From assembly GCF_019457595.1 (NCBI RefSeq), contig NZ_CP080419.1, forward strand, positions 3,596,001-3,660,000: a stretch of 64,000 bases of DNA. Direction: 5' to 3'. Under the pieces are notes generated by a model. That model was not told the origin of the DNA and searched no databases. It worked only from the letters and a program-made list of their open reading frames with translations. A program made the position numbers and the translations under genes. This DNA is from Shewanella psychrotolerans. GTDB lineage: Bacteria; Pseudomonadota; Gammaproteobacteria; Enterobacterales; Shewanellaceae. Positions 10,038 to 20,283 of the stretch are shown here, piece after piece (within the stretch, counting starts at the first letter, position 1; each line of letters begins with the position of its first letter).

Positions 10038-10904
10038 GTGCACTCTAAAGCCTACATTGGTCGTTTCGCCCCCTCACCTTCGGGTCCTCTCCATTTCGGA
10101 TCATTGATTGCTGCCCTCGGCAGTTATTTACGTGCCCGCGCACTGCAGGGTAAGTGGCTAGTGCGCATTGAAGATATCGATCCTCCTAGAGAAGTTGAAG
10201 GCGCAAGCCAAGGGATCTTATCGACACTGGACGCTTACGGCCTACATTGGGACGATAGCGTGCTATTTCAGAGCTCGCGCTTGGGCGATTACGAGGCTCA
10301 GTTGCAGCAACTGCTTAGCCAAGATAAAGCCTATTATTGCCAATGTACCCGCAAGCAGATCCAAGCAATGGGACACTGTTACGATGGCCGATGTGGTCGG
10401 CTAACACCCGCCTTAAATGAAGGTGCAATACGCATTCGCAACCATCAACCCATAGCTCAGTTTACCGACCAGCTTATGGGACAAATTGAGGTTGATGAGG
10501 ATTTTGCCGGCGAAGACTTTATTATCAAACGCCGTGATGGCCTTTATGCCTATCAATTAGCGGTCGTCATGGATGATGCATTTCAAGGGATCACCGAAGT
10601 GGTGCGCGGCTGCGATCTGCTCACATCCAGCGCCCGCCAAGCGACCCTGTTTAACCTATTTGAATATCACACGCCAAATTGGCTTCACCTGCCACTGGCC
10701 TGCGCCGAACTGGGACGCAAATTGTCTAAACAAAACCATGCGCCAGCGATCGATAACCGTGCACCACAGCAAAGCATTCAGGCCGCGCTTCGCTTCTTAG
10801 GTCAACCCTGTGTCGATATCGATGCGCCAGAGATCATGCTCGCTCAAGCCGTTACACAATTTAATTTGGATGCCATTCCTAAACAACAACAGATAATACT
10901 GTAA
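10038..10904 (+). CDS. gluQ: Glutamyl-Q tRNA(Asp) synthetase
   Basis: A 288-aa truncated glutamyl-tRNA synthetase paralogue that glutamylates queuosine on tRNA(Asp). It has the catalytic core (RFAPSPSGPLHFGSL, HIGH-like; KLSKQN, KMSKS-like) and the zinc motif CQC...C...C near residue 100, and lacks an anticodon-binding domain, as expected. Translation starts at GTG 10038 with AAAGG upstream. It follows dksA as in E. coli. Confidence 0.95.
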   Translation: MHSKAYIGRFAPSPSGPLHFGSLIAALGSYLRARALQGKWLVRIEDIDPPREVEGASQGILSTLDAYGLHWDDSVLFQSSRLGDYEAQLQQLLSQDKAYYCQCTRKQIQAMGHCYDGRCGRLTPALNEGAIRIRNHQPIAQFTDQLMGQIEVDEDFAGEDFIIKRRDGLYAYQLAVVMDDAFQGITEVVRGCDLLTSSARQATLFNLFEYHTPNWLHLPLACAELGRKLSKQNHAPAIDNRAPQQSIQAALRFLGQPCVDIDAPEIMLAQAVTQFNLDAIPKQQQIIL

Positions 10905-11028
10905 CCGTGGCGCAGCCTAAACACTAACCCCATCACGAAAGCCACACTTAAGCCCCTCCTATGGGTATACTCTTTAACCCATATTTGGGTTATGATAGCG
11001 GCCTTATTTTAACCCTTAGTTAAGATCC

Positions 11029-11061
11029 ATGTTCGAGGTGTCCTATTTTTCGCCGTATTAG
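11029..11061 (+). CDS. Ten-codon upstream ORF overlapping the pcnB start
   Basis: The ATG at 11029 opens a short frame, MFEVSYFSPY-stop, out of frame with pcnB and spanning both the pcnB ribosome site (GAGGTG, 11035-11040) and its AUU start. Its own ribosome site is weak. If translated it would interfere with or couple to pcnB initiation. Coding status is inference only. Confidence 0.3.
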   Translation: MFEVSYFSPY

Positions 11062-12433
11062 TCAATTCTGTAAGCAGCTTTTTGACGACAATCAAAACAC
11101 AACAGAAACCACACAAGCGGGACTAAGCTTGGAAGTAGTTGCAAGAAAAAATCATGCAATTTCTCGTAAGCAGATTAGCGAAAACGCTATAAAGGTACTC
11201 TACCGACTCCATAAAGCAGGCTTTAAAGCCTATCTTGTCGGTGGTGGAGTACGTGACATTTTACTGGGCCTTAAACCTAAGGATTTCGACGTAGTCACCA
11301 ATGCTACGCCAGAAGAGATAAAAAGATTATTTCGAAACTGTCGCCTCGTTGGCCGTAGATTCCGTCTCGCCCATATCGTCTTTGGCCGTGATGTTATCGA
11401 AGTGGCGACTCTACGTGGCCACCATGTCGACAACGAAGAGAAGATCTCTAAGGTCAATGCCGAAGGTCGACTACTGCGCGACAACGTCTATGGCACCATA
11501 GATGAAGATGCAGAGCGCCGCGACTTTACCGTTAATGCCCTCTATTACGATATCAGTGACTTCTCTATCCACAGCTATGGTGGTGGACTACAAGATTTAG
11601 AGTCTCGCACCCTACGTCTGATTGGCGATCCGCAGAAACGCTACCGAGAAGATCCGGTTCGTATGCTTAGAGCCGTGCGTTTTGCCACTAAGCTAGGAAT
11701 GCAAATAGATAAAGATGCTGCCGAGCCTATCTATGAACTCGCGCCACTACTTAAAGATATTCCAGCCGCTCGCATGTATGAAGAAGTATTGAAACTCTTC
11801 TTTAACGGTCAAGCACAGAATAACTACACTATGATGCGTGAATATGGTTTATTTGAACCGCTATTCCCATTAGTTGAAAATGTCTTAGTAGAAGACCCTC
11901 ACGGGCCTGCAACTAAGATGAACAACGCCATCATGCGTAACACAGATCAACGGGTACAGGCCGATAAAACAGTCACACCAGCCTTCTTCTATGCGGCGAT
12001 TTTATGGTATCCACTCAGTCAACGCGCCGATGATATTGCAGTAGAAAGCGGCCTAAGTACTTATGATGCATTCTATGCCGCAATGGGCGATGTGATGGAG
12101 CAGCAATGTCGCTCAATCAGTATTCCCCGTCGTTTTAGCACGCCAGCTAAAGATATTTGGCAGTTACAATTACGTTTCGACCGTAATCAAGGCACTCGCG
12201 CATTTAAGTTCATTGAGCATCCTAAGTTCCGCGCAGCCTATGATCTTCTGTTACTTCGCGCCGAAGCCGAGGGCGGTAATCTATCCAAGTCGGCGGCATG
12301 GTGGAAGAGTTTCGTTGAGGGCAATGAAGAGCAGCGTAGCGTGATCGCCCGCAGCACAGCCAAAGGCAGTCGCAACCGTAATAACAATCGTCGTCGCCGC
12401 TCCCCGAAAAAAACCATTAAACCAGAAGAATAA
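11045..12433 (+). CDS. pcnB: Poly(A) polymerase I, AUU start
   Basis: Adds poly(A) tails to RNA and promotes decay. It has the nucleotidyltransferase motif GGGVRDILLG with the catalytic KDFDV, the RNA-binding head domain, and a very basic tail (RNRNNNRRRRSPKK). The frame stays open upstream of the first conventional start (TTG 11129) to a stop at 11021. The extra residues from codon ATT 11045, (I/M)FRRISQFCKQLF, align with the N-terminus of E. coli PcnB (MFTRVANFCRKVL), whose known start is the inefficient AUU. GAGGTG lies four bases before this ATT. The resulting length is 462 aa against 465 in E. coli. The stop overlaps the folK ATG (TAATG). Confidence 0.93.
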   Translation: MFRRISQFCKQLFDDNQNTTETTQAGLSLEVVARKNHAISRKQISENAIKVLYRLHKAGFKAYLVGGGVRDILLGLKPKDFDVVTNATPEEIKRLFRNCRLVGRRFRLAHIVFGRDVIEVATLRGHHVDNEEKISKVNAEGRLLRDNVYGTIDEDAERRDFTVNALYYDISDFSIHSYGGGLQDLESRTLRLIGDPQKRYREDPVRMLRAVRFATKLGMQIDKDAAEPIYELAPLLKDIPAARMYEEVLKLFFNGQAQNNYTMMREYGLFEPLFPLVENVLVEDPHGPATKMNNAIMRNTDQRVQADKTVTPAFFYAAILWYPLSQRADDIAVESGLSTYDAFYAAMGDVMEQQCRSISIPRRFSTPAKDIWQLQLRFDRNQGTRAFKFIEHPKFRAAYDLLLLRAEAEGGNLSKSAAWWKSFVEGNEEQRSVIARSTAKGSRNRNNNRRRRSPKKTIKPEE

Positions 12434-12921
12434 TGATCCGGGTTTATATCGCATTGGGGGCTAATCTTGAGTCCCCCAAAGAGCAACTCGATGACGCGAT
12501 TGTCGCACTCCGTTCGCTCGCAGAAGATGCGAATGTGCAAGTGTCTCCCTACTATCGTAGCGCCCCTATGGGGGAGATTGAACAGCCCGACTATATCAAT
12601 GCCGTCGCTTGCCTCACAACTCAATTAGCCCCCATTGAACTGCTTGATGCCTTACAAACTATCGAGCAACAACAGGGACGAGTACGCAATGTGCGCTGGG
12701 GCGCGAGAACCCTAGATCTCGATCTTCTGCTGTATGGCGATGAGCAACTCTCATTACCGCGATTAACTGTGCCCCACTATGGGATGAAACAACGTAGTTT
12801 CGTATTGGTTCCCTTAAGCGACCTAGCACCACAACTGATATTGCCTTGCGGCACGCCAATCGCCGCATTAATCAATGACAATCTCCGAGCCGAAGTGAAA
12901 CAACTCGGTACAGATCATTGA
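12433..12921 (+). CDS. folK: Dihydropterin pyrophosphokinase (HPPK), folate synthesis
   Basis: A 162-aa 6-hydroxymethyl-dihydropterin pyrophosphokinase. Recognisable motifs are YIALGANLESP, YRSAPMG and the Mg/ATP-binding WGARTLDLDLLLYG. Its ATG shares a base with the pcnB stop, which implies translational coupling. Confidence 0.96.
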   Translation: MIRVYIALGANLESPKEQLDDAIVALRSLAEDANVQVSPYYRSAPMGEIEQPDYINAVACLTTQLAPIELLDALQTIEQQQGRVRNVRWGARTLDLDLLLYGDEQLSLPRLTVPHYGMKQRSFVLVPLSDLAPQLILPCGTPIAALINDNLRAEVKQLGTDH

Positions 12922-12999
12922 ACTTAAGCCACAGTTAGCTTATAAAGCAGACTACTGTGAATACAGAATCCTTTTTAAATCACATTTAAGACCATCATT

Positions 13000-13794
13000 A
13001 TGTCTAAGATAACTAGCTCTACCCTGCTTAAATTTAAGCAGGAAGGAAAAAAGTTCACTTCAATCACCGCCTATGATGCCAGTTTTGCTGGTGCATTCGA
13101 CAGTGAAGGAATCGATGTCCTGCTTGTTGGTGACTCATTAGGGATGGTACTTCAAGGTCATGATGACACCTTGCCTGTCACCATTGAAGATATCGCCTAT
13201 CACACGCGCTGTGTGCGCCGCGGTATCAAACGTGCCTTGCTGATAGCAGATATGCCCTTCATGAGCTACGCCACGCCTGATCAGGCGATGACCAATGCCA
13301 CTGTCTTGATGCAAGCTGGCGCGAATATGGTTAAGGTCGAAGGCGGTCATTGGCTGCTTGAAACCGTCACTAAACTCACCGAACGCGGCATTCCCGTCTG
13401 TGCTCATTTAGGCCTGACGCCTCAGTCTGTTCATGTGTTTGGGGGCTTTAAAGTCCAAGGACGTGACGCTGATAATGCACAGCGGATCTTAGATGAAGCC
13501 AAAGCCCTTGAGGCTGCTGGCGCGCAGTTATTAGTGGTAGAGTGCATTCCTGCCGCCCTCGCAAAGACCATCACCGAAGCGCTAACCATCCCGGTTATTG
13601 GTATCGGTGCAGGTGCTGATACCGATGGTCAGATTTTGGTCATGCATGATGTGCTAGGTATTTCTAGTGGCTATATTCCTCGCTTTTCGAAAAACTATTT
13701 AGCCCAAACGGGCGAAATTCGTAGCGCCATTCGCGCTTATATTAAAGAGGTGGCTAACGGCACCTTTCCCAGCAGCGAACATACGTTTAGCTAA
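13000..13794 (+). CDS. panB: 3-methyl-2-oxobutanoate hydroxymethyltransferase
   Basis: First committed step of pantothenate synthesis. Length 264 aa is typical. Family motifs are [28 protein letters not shown] (Mg-binding Asp) and VKVEGG. It forms an operon with panC 14 bp downstream. No panD is adjacent. Confidence 0.97.
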   Translation: MSKITSSTLLKFKQEGKKFTSITAYDASFAGAFDSEGIDVLLVGDSLGMVLQGHDDTLPVTIEDIAYHTRCVRRGIKRALLIADMPFMSYATPDQAMTNATVLMQAGANMVKVEGGHWLLETVTKLTERGIPVCAHLGLTPQSVHVFGGFKVQGRDADNAQRILDEAKALEAAGAQLLVVECIPAALAKTITEALTIPVIGIGAGADTDGQILVMHDVLGISSGYIPRFSKNYLAQTGEIRSAIRAYIKEVANGTFPSSEHTFS

Positions 13795-13808
13795 GGTAAG
13801 TAGTAAAG

Positions 13809-14654
13809 ATGTTTACCACTCAAGATATCGCTCAAATCAGAGAGCAAGTGCGTCTTTGGAAACGCCAAGGTGAAACAGTAGCGTTTGTTCCAACCATGGG
13901 TAATCTGCATCTAGGCCATATTACCTTAGTAAAGGAAGCCGCTAAGCATGCTGACCACGTCGTTGTCTCAATCTTCGTGAACCCCATGCAATTTGGAGAA
14001 AATGAAGATCTCGACGCCTATCCTCGCACCTTAGATGCCGATAAGGCGGCGTTAATAGATGCTGGTGTAGAGCTGCTATTTATCCCAACACCAGAGACCA
14101 TGTACCCCAAAGATATGGATAAACAGACTTTCGTTGAAGTTCCTAAGATCTCAGACGAACTCTGTGGCGCTAGCCGTCCAGGTCATTTCCGAGGCGTAGC
14201 AACCATCGTCTGTAAGCTATTTAATATTGTTCAACCTGATACCGCCTTGTTTGGCAACAAAGATTTTCAGCAACTCATGGTGATTAAAACCATGGTGGAG
14301 GATCTTTCATTACCAATTAATGTCATCGGGGTCGATACCATACGAGAGCAAACAGGTTTAGCCATGAGTTCGCGTAATGGTTACTTAAGTACAGAACAAA
14401 AGCTTCAGGCCGCTACACTTAAGCAAACCATGGATACAATAGCTGACGCGATTCGCCGCGGTGAAGCGATCCCTAATGTAGTGCAAGCAGCAGAGTCAAA
14501 ATTGATGCAAGCAGGTTTTAAACCCGATTATCTGGCGGTACGTAACGCCAATAATCTCCATGAAGTAAACGACCAAGATAATAAGCTTGTGATCGTAGCT
14601 GCCGCCTATATGGGGACAACGCGCCTGATTGATAATCTGACATTTCAGCGCTAG
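13809..14654 (+). CDS. panC: Pantothenate synthetase
   Basis: ATP-dependent condensation of pantoate with beta-alanine. 281 aa. The nucleotidyltransferase motifs are [10 protein letters not shown] (HIGH-like) and MSSRNGYL (KMSKS-like). A strong hairpin follows at 14734. Confidence 0.97.
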   Translation: MFTTQDIAQIREQVRLWKRQGETVAFVPTMGNLHLGHITLVKEAAKHADHVVVSIFVNPMQFGENEDLDAYPRTLDADKAALIDAGVELLFIPTPETMYPKDMDKQTFVEVPKISDELCGASRPGHFRGVATIVCKLFNIVQPDTALFGNKDFQQLMVIKTMVEDLSLPINVIGVDTIREQTGLAMSSRNGYLSTEQKLQAATLKQTMDTIADAIRRGEAIPNVVQAAESKLMQAGFKPDYLAVRNANNLHEVNDQDNKLVIVAAAYMGTTRLIDNLTFQR

Positions 14655-14733
14655 CCACTAAAATGAGCCAAGGTTGGCCGAGTCAATACTACTTGATAGC
14701 TATCGTTCGCCTCCTTTAGCTTGTCATTTGACC

Positions 14734-14778
14734 AATAAAACGAGGAGCAAAAACCTGAGTTCCTCGTTTTATTCCCTT
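14734..14778 (+). terminator. Terminator after panC
   Basis: Perfect 13-bp inverted repeat AATAAAACGAGGA/TCCTCGTTTTATT (14734-14746 with 14761-14773), with a 14-nt loop and A- and T-rich flanks. It ends the folate/pantothenate run. Confidence 0.85.
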
Positions 14779-15076
14779 AGCGATAATGGCTACAATTCAA
14801 CCAAACCTAGCCCCATTATTGCATCGCTACTTCATCTTCATCTCACAAAATGACTTTTTTCGCCCCAAATTGGTGCAGACGAATTTAGCTTCAGTCGCCG
14901 AAAACCAGAAATAAAATTACCTATTTGAGAAAAATGCATAAAATGAGCTAGATCGAAAGCACATACATAATGTTTACACGGATCGGGTGTGAAATTTTGC
15001 AGATAATGACTAACTCACTGAATAATACTGGTAATACCTTTTTACCAACAAATACAACCTACAACCAATGATTAAC

Positions 15077-15096
15077 AGAGTGATTTAGATCACTCT
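15077..15096 (+). promoter_or_regulatory. CRP-like palindrome 1 upstream of lldP
   Basis: AGAGTGA-N6-TCACTCT, seven-base arms perfectly inverted around TTTAGA. The core TGA-N6-TCA fits CRP (TGTGA-N6-TCACA) with substitutions in the outer positions. Confidence 0.55.
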
Positions 15097-15259
15097 TGCG
15101 AAAAAACAGCGCTTTCATTAATGAATTCTAAACTGAAATTATAAGATCAGATATTTCCATAAATGATAGCCTTTTAGAGTAAAAACTCCCGAAAAAACAG
15201 CTTATCTGATTACACTAGCTACTTTTAATTCCATTTAGTTATAACAAACTGCGCAGACC

Positions 15260-15275
15260 AGTGAGCCAGATCACA
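15260..15275 (+). promoter_or_regulatory. CRP-like site 2 upstream of lldP
   Basis: AGTGA-GCCAGA-TCACA: the right arm is a perfect CRP half-site and the left arm has one mismatch. Best single match to the CRP consensus here. Confidence 0.6.
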
Positions 15276-15341
15276 CTTTACCCCCACCTCAACAGACTAA
15301 GCTCACACACACTCCATCTCCTCATACATAATCAATACAAG

Positions 15342-15355
15342 ATGATCTAGATCAT
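15342..15355 (+). promoter_or_regulatory. CRP-like palindrome 3 upstream of lldP
   Basis: ATGATCTAGATCAT is a perfect 14-bp palindrome followed by ATTTG; the centre TGATCTAGATCA equals the core of the E. coli CRP consensus. It lies ~150 bp before the lldP ATG. Confidence 0.55.
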
Positions 15356-15501
15356 ATTTGCTTTTGGTGAATTAGCGTTTAGTACGCATCAAAGCTTAAT
15401 TGACCAATGAAATAATTAAGCCAAACCAAGCACGGTGCTGTATCAATTGAGCCAGCCCTAACAAAATTAGAACCCACAAGTAAAGACAGTAAGAGGCAAT
15501 C

Positions 15502-17145
15502 ATGACCCTACTTGAACTGCTCGCCAGTTTAACGCCAGTAATCAGCGTTATGCTATTTTTGGTACTGCTAAAAATGCCAGCGTCGCGCGCGATGCCGATC
15601 TCTATGGTAATGACAGGTTTAGCCGCCGTCTTTATCTGGCAGATGGACACCACAATACTTGGCGCATCTGTGGTCGAAGGGCTACTTTCAGCCCTAACGC
15701 CGTTGACTATCATCTTCGGTGCAGTGTTCCTACTAAACACCCTAAAATACTCGGGCGCTATGGACACCATTCGTGCAGGATTCACTAATATCAGTGGTGA
15801 TGCTCGCGTACAAGTGGTTATCATCTGTTGGTTATTTGGCTCATTCATCGAAGGTTCAGCTGGTTTTGGTACTCCAGCGGCAATCGGTGCACCACTGCTA
15901 GTGCTGCTCGGTGTCCCCCCTATTGCCGCAGCCGTAGTCGCTTTGATTGCTGACTCAACCAGCGTGTCGTTTGGTGCGATTGGCCTACCTGTATTGTTTG
16001 GTATGGAGCAGGGATTGATGTCAGGCGGTGTGAGTATGGCCGCTGAACAGATTGCCGAACATGGCGGTCACTTCGCTGACTATGCTCAGTTTATCGCGAT
16101 GCACATGATCACGATTGATTTGATCACAGGCACCTTGATCCCCTTAGTATTGGTTTCTGTACTGACTGGCTTCTTCGGTCGCAACAAATCATTTAAGGAA
16201 GGCTTAGCCATTTGGAAGTTTGCCCTGTTTGCAGGTCTAGCATTCACTGTTCCAGCTTGGCTCATCAACTTCTTCGCCGGCCCAGAGTTCCCATCGGTGA
16301 TCGGTGCGCTTGTAGGTATGGCCTTAGTGATTCCTGTTGCTCGAAAAGGTTATTTACTACCTGCTACACCTTGGAACGACTTTGCCGAGAATGACAACCA
16401 AGAGCAGAACAAAATCGAGACTAAAGCTCATTTCTCTCAAGTTGCGGCATGGACACCCTATATCATTATGGCGGCGCTGCTGGTTCTTTCTCGCACCGTG
16501 GCCCCACTCAAATCTTGGTTAACTAGCTTTAACATCAGCTGGACTGGTTTACTCGGCACCGAACTTAAAGCGGGCTTTGCCACGCTCTACGCACCAGGCG
16601 CTTTCTTCGTGCTTGTCTGTATCCTTGGTTTCTTCCTATTTAAGATGAAATCGCCAGCAATAAAAGAGTCTTTCACCGTCTCTTGCAAATCTATGCTGCC
16701 AACGATTATCTCTCTAGGCGCTTCGGTTCCTATGGTGAAGATCTTCCTCAACTCAGGGGCAAATGAATCTGGTTTAGCCTCTATGCCTGTGGCGCTAGCT
16801 GACATGCTTGCCGGCTCAATGGGCGCGGTATGGTCTTGGATGTCACCGATTGTGGGTATCTTCGGTGCCTTCCTATCTGGCTCTGCAACTTTCTCCAACA
16901 TGATGTTCTCTGGCCTACAATACAGCGTAGCCGACAACATCGGCATGAACCACGCTATGGTACTTGCCCTACAAGGCATAGGTGCTAATGCGGGTAACAT
17001 GATGTGTGTGATGAACGTGGTCGCAGCGGCAACGGTTGTTGGTATGGCTGGTAGGGAATCTGAAATTATTCGTAAAACCATGCCTATCGCGCTTGGTTAT
17101 GCCTTAATCGCCGGTACGATTGCGGCGGCATGGGGCGGTTTCTAA
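15502..17145 (+). CDS. lldP: L-lactate permease
   Basis: A 547-aa inner-membrane symporter of the LctP family with about a dozen hydrophobic segments throughout. The family motif [20 protein letters not shown] is at about residue 113. The start ATG follows AAGAGG at the right distance. It is followed by the D-lactate dehydrogenase gene, the known Shewanella lactate arrangement, though the lldEFG L-lactate genes seen beside it in S. oneidensis are absent here. Confidence 0.95.
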   Translation: MTLLELLASLTPVISVMLFLVLLKMPASRAMPISMVMTGLAAVFIWQMDTTILGASVVEGLLSALTPLTIIFGAVFLLNTLKYSGAMDTIRAGFTNISGDARVQVVIICWLFGSFIEGSAGFGTPAAIGAPLLVLLGVPPIAAAVVALIADSTSVSFGAIGLPVLFGMEQGLMSGGVSMAAEQIAEHGGHFADYAQFIAMHMITIDLITGTLIPLVLVSVLTGFFGRNKSFKEGLAIWKFALFAGLAFTVPAWLINFFAGPEFPSVIGALVGMALVIPVARKGYLLPATPWNDFAENDNQEQNKIETKAHFSQVAAWTPYIIMAALLVLSRTVAPLKSWLTSFNISWTGLLGTELKAGFATLYAPGAFFVLVCILGFFLFKMKSPAIKESFTVSCKSMLPTIISLGASVPMVKIFLNSGANESGLASMPVALADMLAGSMGAVWSWMSPIVGIFGAFLSGSATFSNMMFSGLQYSVADNIGMNHAMVLALQGIGANAGNMMCVMNVVAAATVVGMAGRESEIIRKTMPIALGYALIAGTIAAAWGGF

Positions 17146-17162
17146 GTATTAATTCTCAGGGA

Positions 17163-17190
17163 GGCAAGCAAGTCATTGCTTGCCTTTTTA
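17163..17190 (+). terminator. Hairpin with T run between lldP and dld
   Basis: GGCAAGCAA/TTGCTTGCC, a perfect 9-bp stem with a 4-nt loop followed by TTTTTA. It is a complete intrinsic terminator inside an apparent operon, so it should lower dld transcription relative to lldP or act as an attenuator. Confidence 0.8.
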
Positions 17191-17214
17191 CCCGTTAAAA
17201 TAAAGAGTAATGTT

Positions 17215-20019
17215 ATGTCGATTAACTATTCAGCTGTTGTCGCAGATTTACGAGAAAAACTGGGCCAAGATGCGGTCACCGACGATGCGGTGCGCCGTTT
17301 TGCCTGGTCAACCGATGCCAGTTATTTCCGTATTGTTCCTGAAGTGGTCGTACACGCAGAAACATTAGAGCAAGCCAAACAAACCCTAGAGGTTGCCCGT
17401 AATCATCAGGCGCCTATCACCTTCCGCGCCGCAGGTACCAGTTTATCGGGTCAAGCAATTGGTGAAGGTATTTTGTTGATCTTGGGCCATGATGGTTTTA
17501 GAAAAATTACTATCAGCGAAGATAAACAAAAGATCTCATTAGGTGCGGCGGTGATTGGTAGCGATGCCAACATGGCACTAAAGCCTTTTAGTAAAAAAAT
17601 TGGCCCCGATCCAGCAACCTTAGCCTCAGCGATGGTCGGTGGTATCGTCGCCAATAACGCTTCGGGGATGTGTTGTGGTACGGCGCAAAACAGCTATCAA
17701 ACCATCTCATCAGCCAAACTGCTGTTTGCCGATGGCACCGAGCTTGATACAGGGTGTGAGAAATCAAAAGCAGCCTTTGCTGCCAGCCATAAAGACCTAC
17801 TTAACGAGTTGACCGAATTAAGCCAATTGACTCGTAATAACGAAGTGTTAGCTAACCGTATTCGTAAAAAGTTCTCAATCAAAAATACCACGGGCTACAG
17901 CATTAACGCTTTAGTTGATTTCACCGATCCATTCGATTTAATCAACCACTTAATCGTGGGCTCAGAAGGCACACTCGCATTCGTAGAAGAAGTAACCTAC
18001 GACACGGTTGAAGAAGCTAAGTTTAAAGCATCTGCCATGGCGGTATTTTACAACATGGTCGATGCGGCAAGTGCTATCCCACCAATTAAGTGCGAAAGCG
18101 TTGCAGCGGCAGAACTACTCGACTGGGCATCGATTAAGTCCGTCACAGGCAAGAAAGGGATGCCTGAGTGGTTAAGTGAACTTCCCGAGGGGGCGGCAAT
18201 TCTGTTGATTGAATCCCGTGCTAACGATGAAGACACTCTTAATCGTTACACTCAAGATGTGATCGCTAAGCTTGCTCATATCGAAACTGAGCGTCCAATC
18301 ACCTTCAGTAACGATCCAGAGGTTTACAGCAAATACTGGGCAATGCGTTCTGGTTTGTTCCCCATCATTGGTGGCGAACGTCCAAAAGGGACCTCGGTTA
18401 TTATCGAAGATGTCGCGTTTGAGCTACAACATTTAGCCAACGCAGCGAGTGACTTAACCGCGCTATTCCATAAACATGGCTACCCTGAAGGGGTGATCTA
18501 TGGTCACGCGCTAGCGGGTAACTTCCACTTTATTATTACGCCAACCTTCGCCTCACAAGACGATATCAACCGTTTCCACGCCTTTATGCAAGATGTGGCA
18601 GAAATGGTTATCGACAAGTACGATGGCTCAATGAAAGCAGAGCACGGAACGGGTCGTGCGGTCGCGCCATTTGTCGAGATGGAATGGGGGGCTGATGCTT
18701 ACACCTTGATGAAGCGCATCAAGCATATCTTCGATCCACAAGGGCTACTTAACCCAGGCGTAATACTGAACGATGACGCCAATGTGCACGTGAAGAACAT
18801 CAAACCTTGTCCTGTGGTCGATGACTATGTCGATAAGTGTATCGAGTGTGGTTTCTGTGAGAAGACCTGTCCAACCTCGGCGCTTAACTTCACGCCACGT
18901 CAGCGCATCGCGACCTTACGTGAAATTGCTCGTCTCGAAGCCTCAGGTGATAAACAAGCGGCAGAAGAGATGCGTGCAGCCGCTAAATATGATGTGGTTG
19001 ATACCTGTGCCGCCTGTCAGCTATGTACCATTGCTTGCCCTGTCGATAACAGCATGGGGAACCTGGTGCGTAAGCTACGTACACCTTATATCACGACCAC
19101 TGAGCAGAAAGTACTGGATTTCCAAGCCAAACATTTTGGCGCAGTAAACCAAGTGATCAGCACAGGTTTCAATATACTCAACATCATCCATAAGGTCACC
19201 GGTGACAAAGTCACAAACGGACTGATGAACGTTGGCCGCATGGTGACTAAAGAGGTGCCTTACTGGAATCCTGATTTCGCTAAAGGCGGTAATCTGCCTA
19301 CGCCATCACCAGCATCTCCCGATAAAGAAACCGTGGTCTACTTCCCAGCATGTGGCGGTCGAACTTTCGGTCCAACACCACTAGACCCAGACAATCGTAC
19401 CCTACCCGATGTCGTGGTTACCTTACTTGAACGTGCGGGCTATAACGTCGTTACCCCAGAGAATACCCGTCATCTATGCTGCGGTCAGATGTGGGAATCA
19501 AAAGGCGACTTTAAAAATGCCGATGCTAAGCGCGACGAGCTGATCGATGCCCTAAGCGCACTAAGCGATAATGGCAAAGTGCCAGTAGTAGTTGATGCAC
19601 TATCTTGTACTTACCGCACCCTAACAGGTAATCCTAAGGTAGAGATCACCGATCTGGTTGAGTTTATGCACGACAAGATCATGCCTAAGCTCACCTTCAC
19701 CAAGAAGGTCAACATCGCGCTGCACTTTGGTTGTAGTGCGCGTAAGATGAAGCTTGAGCCTAAGATGCAAGCGTTAGCCGATGCCTGTAGTGCAGGCGTT
19801 AAGCTACCTGAAGGCATCGAGTGTTGTGGTTATGCTGGCGAGAAAGGCTTGTACAAGCCTGAGATGAACGCCAGTGCGCTGCGTAACATTAAGAAACTGA
19901 TCCCTGTCGATATCAAAGAGGGCTATTACGCTAACCGTATGTGTGAAGTGGGTCTATCACATCACAGCGGTATCTCGTATCGTCATTTGGCTTACCTTCT
20001 AGAAGAGTGTAGCCGTTAG
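17215..20019 (+). CDS. dld: FAD/iron-sulfur D-lactate dehydrogenase (Dld-II type)
   Basis: A 934-aa respiratory flavoprotein that oxidises D-lactate to pyruvate at the membrane. It has an N-terminal FAD-binding-4 domain and FAD-oxidase C-terminal domain. These are followed by two 4Fe-4S motifs (CIECGFCEKTCP near 541 and CAACQLCTIACP near 597) and two CCG domains (CCGQ near 755, CCGY near 869). This matches the Dld-II of S. oneidensis, including length. The start is the ATG at 17215 with AAAGAG upstream; the longer frame from 17176 begins inside the terminator hairpin and is rejected. Confidence 0.93.
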   Translation: MSINYSAVVADLREKLGQDAVTDDAVRRFAWSTDASYFRIVPEVVVHAETLEQAKQTLEVARNHQAPITFRAAGTSLSGQAIGEGILLILGHDGFRKITISEDKQKISLGAAVIGSDANMALKPFSKKIGPDPATLASAMVGGIVANNASGMCCGTAQNSYQTISSAKLLFADGTELDTGCEKSKAAFAASHKDLLNELTELSQLTRNNEVLANRIRKKFSIKNTTGYSINALVDFTDPFDLINHLIVGSEGTLAFVEEVTYDTVEEAKFKASAMAVFYNMVDAASAIPPIKCESVAAAELLDWASIKSVTGKKGMPEWLSELPEGAAILLIESRANDEDTLNRYTQDVIAKLAHIETERPITFSNDPEVYSKYWAMRSGLFPIIGGERPKGTSVIIEDVAFELQHLANAASDLTALFHKHGYPEGVIYGHALAGNFHFIITPTFASQDDINRFHAFMQDVAEMVIDKYDGSMKAEHGTGRAVAPFVEMEWGADAYTLMKRIKHIFDPQGLLNPGVILNDDANVHVKNIKPCPVVDDYVDKCIECGFCEKTCPTSALNFTPRQRIATLREIARLEASGDKQAAEEMRAAAKYDVVDTCAACQLCTIACPVDNSMGNLVRKLRTPYITTTEQKVLDFQAKHFGAVNQVISTGFNILNIIHKVTGDKVTNGLMNVGRMVTKEVPYWNPDFAKGGNLPTPSPASPDKETVVYFPACGGRTFGPTPLDPDNRTLPDVVVTLLERAGYNVVTPENTRHLCCGQMWESKGDFKNADAKRDELIDALSALSDNGKVPVVVDALSCTYRTLTGNPKVEITDLVEFMHDKIMPKLTFTKKVNIALHFGCSARKMKLEPKMQALADACSAGVKLPEGIECCGYAGEKGLYKPEMNASALRNIKKLIPVDIKEGYYANRMCEVGLSHHSGISYRHLAYLLEECSR

Positions 20020-20058
20020 TCACAAATGAGGTTTTAAATAACCCCACCCAAGCAAACT

Positions 20059-20093
20059 CCGCGATATGAATTGATTTTATATCGCGGTTTTTT
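20059..20093 (+). terminator. Terminator after dld
   Basis: CCGCGATAT/ATATCGCGG stem followed by six T. Ends the lactate unit. Confidence 0.9.
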
Positions 20094-20182
20094 ATTTCTG
20101 GTATCATTTGCCGCGATTACAGTTATTTAACTTCACAAATACTGGTGTTAACAGTCGACTTGCGCCATAGTAAGGGAGTTTA

Positions 20183-20260
20183 ATGGAGGAAATAGGGATG
20201 TATGGCACTGCCAATAAATGTCTTCCATCGACTAATGTAATTAATAAACCGTCTTTTTAG
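20183..20260 (+). CDS. Small ORF with strong ribosome site
   Basis: Two in-frame ATGs (20183 after GGGAG, 20198 seven bases after GGAGGA) lead to a 25- or 20-residue peptide with one Cys and the core MYGTANKCLPSTNV, ending at TAG 20260. It stops 23 bp before the next gene, so it could be a leader peptide or a stand-alone small protein. I do not recognise it. Confidence 0.4.
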   Translation: MEEIGMYGTANKCLPSTNVINKPSF

Positions 20261-20283
20261 GCTGATAGAGGATATATCGCCAA

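Larger units (their letters stand above)
14779..15501 (+). promoter_or_regulatory. Long regulatory region upstream of lldP
   Basis: More than 700 bp without a gene, AT-rich and with at least three GATC-centred palindromes fitting CRP/FNR-type sites (entered separately). The length and density of sites suggest respiratory or carbon control of lactate use. No convincing small ORF was seen. Confidence 0.6.
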
